From NCBI RefSeq assembly GCF_009789675.1, contig NZ_CP046915.1, positions 1,364,001-1,428,000 on the forward strand: a stretch of 64,000 nucleotides of DNA, given 5' to 3'. Shown here piece by piece: positions 62,061-64,000 of this stretch. This DNA comes from Paraburkholderia acidisoli. Lineage in GTDB: Bacteria > Pseudomonadota > Gammaproteobacteria > Burkholderiales > Burkholderiaceae. The stretch's first letter is position 1. Every line of letters starts with the position of its first letter. Below the pieces are notes generated by a model. That model searched no databases. It was not told the DNA's origin and saw only the letters and a list, made by a program, of their open reading frames with translations. Made by a program: the position numbers and the translations under genes.

Positions 62061-62192
62061 GAGGTGTCTCCTGATGTGTCGTTGTGATCGTTGTGATGGA
62101 ACCGCGTCGTCAAACCAATGCTATTGTTTGCGCTTTGAAAGCGCCTCGTTCCGGACCGGAACTGCGTTTCACATCACGAAAAACCCCCGCTC

Positions 62193-62978
62193 ATGTCGCT
62201 ACGGAACGGCCTGAAGATCCTCGATTTCCTCGCCTCGCAAGCCGAAGGCGCGGGCCTCGTGGCAATCGCCGACGCGCTCGGCTTGCCGCGCAGCACGTGC
62301 CACCGGGTGCTCGCCGAACTCATCGAAGGCGGCTACGTGCGGCAACTGGTCGATCACAGCCGCTACATCCTGACCATGCGCATGACGTCGAACGGGCTCG
62401 AATTCCTGAGCCTGACCGGCATTGCCGATATCGCCCAGCCGATCATCGAACGCGTGGCGGCGCAGACCGGCGAACTCGCGCGGCTTTCGCTGGTGGACGG
62501 CGAAGCCATCATCTGGGTCGGCAAAGCCGACGGTCATCGCACCGGGTTTCGCTACGACCCGGACATGGGCCAGGCGGCGCGGTTGTCCTGCACATCCACG
62601 GGACATGCATGGCTCATGACGATGAGCGACGAAGCGGCGGCCGCGCTCGTGCTGAAACAGGGCTTCGGGCAGCCCAACGAGTTCGGTCCCAACGCGCCCA
62701 CCACGCTCAAGACCCTGCTGGGCTTTCTGCATGCTGCGCGCGTGCGCGGCTACGCGATGATCGACGAGGTGTTCGCGCCGCGCATGTCGGCGGTGGCGGT
62801 GCCCGTGGTCAGCGGCTCGCGTTGCGTGGGCGTCATCAGCCTGGCCGGCCCGAAAGCACGGCTCACCATCGACAAGATTCACGCCCATTCGGCGCTGCTC
62901 TGCGCGGCGGCGAGCGAACTGGCGCAACTGAGCAACATGGCGGGCTTCCCGACCCGGCCGCCATTGGGCAAGGGCTAG
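62193..62978 (+). CDS. IclR-family transcriptional regulator
   Basis: A 261-residue regulator. The N-terminal winged helix covers about 1-65 (GLKILDFLASQAEGAGLVAI, LGLPRSTCHRVLAELIEGGY), and the IclR effector domain about 75-250 (VAAQTGELARLSLVDGEAII, SCTSTGHAWLMT, VFAPRMSAVAVPVVSG). IclR proteins often control aromatic and quinate/shikimate degradation. It is divergent from the MHS transporter-aroQ operon with a 132-bp shared promoter region and is probably its regulator. Confidence 0.92.
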   Translation: MSLRNGLKILDFLASQAEGAGLVAIADALGLPRSTCHRVLAELIEGGYVRQLVDHSRYILTMRMTSNGLEFLSLTGIADIAQPIIERVAAQTGELARLSLVDGEAIIWVGKADGHRTGFRYDPDMGQAARLSCTSTGHAWLMTMSDEAAAALVLKQGFGQPNEFGPNAPTTLKTLLGFLHAARVRGYAMIDEVFAPRMSAVAVPVVSGSRCVGVISLAGPKARLTIDKIHAHSALLCAAASELAQLSNMAGFPTRPPLGKG

Positions 62979-63035
62979 CCGGAGCGTTCGTGCCGATACG
63001 AGGCGGCGCGACGCCAACGCTTCGGTCGCCGCAGA

Positions 63036-63923
63036 TCAACCCGCACTGAGCAACGCCGCGAATTTGTCCGCCAGGGTGGGACGCGAGCGATGCGGCCAGA
63101 TCGCGCTGAGCTCGAACAGCGGCAGCGCATCGCCCTCGCGCACCTCGCACACGCGCACGCCTTCGAACTGGATCGCCTTGACCGACTGCGGCAGCAGCGA
63201 AGCGCCGCAGCCCGCGGCGACGCACGCGAGCACCGTCAACGACCGATTGGCGTCCTGGACGATGTTGGCCTCGCAGCCGAACTGGCGGAACGCGCTGAGA
63301 ATGCCCGCCCGCACCACCGGCAATTGCCCGTGCGGAAACCACACGAGCCCCATGCGCGCGAGATCCGCGAGGCCGAGCTTGCCGTCCTCGCCCAGCGGAT
63401 GCGACGCCTGCACGACCGCCTGCAAGCGCTCCTGCACGATCAGCTTCTCGCGCATGCGCCCGCGCACCGCCACCGGCGTATGCAGCAGGCCGATGTCGAT
63501 TTCGCCCGATTCGAGCGCGCTCGCCTGCTCCGCGTTGCTCATTTCGCGCAGCGTCAGCTCGACATTGGGGACCGCCGCGCGCAACGCCGCGATGGCTTTG
63601 GGCAGCACCTCGAACAGCGCCGCGGACACGAAGCCGATAGTCAGCCGTCCGCCCCGTTGCGCGCCGATGTCGCGCGCGCGCTTTTCCGCCGCCTCGATAC
63701 GCGCCACGCTCAGCCGGATATCCTCGGCGATCGCCTCGCCCGCGGGCGTGAGCGCGGCCCCGCGGCGCGTGCGCGCGAGCAGCTTCACCCCCAGATCCTT
63801 CTCGAGCCGCGTGAGCGCCTGACTCAGCGCGGGCTGCGCCATGCCGAGCTGGGCGGCCGCGCCGGTAACGCTCCCCGCGTCGACGATAGCGAGGAAATAC
63901 TTGAGCGTGCGGATCGACTCCAT
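63036..63923 (-). CDS. LysR-family transcriptional regulator
   Basis: A 295-residue regulator. The N-terminal HTH is standard (IRTLKYFLAIVDAGSVTGAA, AQPALSQALTRLEKDLGVKL). The C-terminal type II periplasmic-binding-like effector domain starts near residue 92 (GRLTIGFVSAALFEVLPKAI) and contains SGEIDIGLLHTP. It is convergent with the IclR gene, so its target is more likely to lie beyond the right edge of the window, across the divergent promoter at 63924-64000. Confidence 0.92.
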   Translation of the reverse strand: MESIRTLKYFLAIVDAGSVTGAAAQLGMAQPALSQALTRLEKDLGVKLLARTRRGAALTPAGEAIAEDIRLSVARIEAAEKRARDIGAQRGGRLTIGFVSAALFEVLPKAIAALRAAVPNVELTLREMSNAEQASALESGEIDIGLLHTPVAVRGRMREKLIVQERLQAVVQASHPLGEDGKLGLADLARMGLVWFPHGQLPVVRAGILSAFRQFGCEANIVQDANRSLTVLACVAAGCGASLLPQSVKAIQFEGVRVCEVREGDALPLFELSAIWPHRSRPTLADKFAALLSAG

Positions 63924-63943
63924 GTTCGGTTTTCCATATCACA

Positions 63944-63974
63944 ATGCTATGAATGAACAACATTTCCATAGTAT
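63944..63974. promoter_or_regulatory. Probable LysR-type binding site
   Basis: ATGCTATG (63944-63951) and CATAGTAT (63967-63974) form an inverted repeat matching at 7 of 8 positions with a 15-bp spacer, the T-N11-A style of LysR sites. It starts 21 bp upstream of the lysR start. Confidence 0.6.
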
Positions 63975-64000
63975 GCACGCAGTGATGGCTTTTCTAGAAT

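Overview
The window is GC-rich, densely coded and very probably from the Burkholderiaceae (Paraburkholderia, Caballeronia or Burkholderia type). This rests on the gene families seen: Gram-negative porins, two small secreted DUF4148-type proteins, NodT-type RND operons, FecI/FecR with a siderophore receptor, and many OmpR-type two-component pairs. It looks like accessory, environment-responsive DNA. I found no rRNA, tRNA, CRISPR array, complete insertion sequence or prophage.

Layout. 1-276: the 3' end of a YbdG-like MscS channel gene. 0.36-10.9 kb: a catabolic locus of unknown substrate (GntR/FCD regulator, porin, aminotransferase, alpha/beta hydrolase, AstE/AspA-like deacylase, Prx6-like peroxiredoxin, MFS transporter, DUF3830 protein, FAD oxidoreductase). 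It is tied together by palindromic TTGATCAA-type operators in every promoter region. 11-14 kb: two small secreted proteins and an extra FtsI-like transpeptidase. 14-19.4 kb: a FecI-FecR-TonB receptor iron locus. 19.5-25.8 kb: an SsuABC/TauABC-like ABC transporter in one run with a TctE/TctD-like two-component pair and a porin. 26-29 kb: small secreted proteins, a beta-propeller protein and an MlaA lipoprotein. 29-39 kb: a lipoprotein divergent from a TonB receptor (frameshifted), its own ExbB/ExbD/TonB, a type I phosphodiesterase and a two-component pair. 39-51.2 kb: two complete RND tripartite efflux operons, head to head. 51.3-53.5 kb: an IrlRS/CusRS-like metal-type two-component system.

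53.6-60 kb is the least familiar stretch. It holds a COG4705-like membrane protein, a small secreted protein, a methyltransferase, an orphan OmpR-type regulator with Ala in place of the phospho-acceptor Asp, and a cassette of a 65-residue peptide, an ATP-grasp-like protein and a SerC-like aminotransferase. A shared 16-bp box (TAAG, seven bases, TAAG) lies upstream of the regulator, the methyltransferase, the membrane-protein gene and one RND operon, which suggests one small regulon. 60.2-64 kb: an AroQ-type dehydroquinase with an MHS-family transporter, a divergent IclR regulator and a LysR regulator.

Two genes, the TonB receptor near 32.5 kb and the SerC-like gene near 57.39 kb, carry single frameshifts that may be real mutations or sequence errors.
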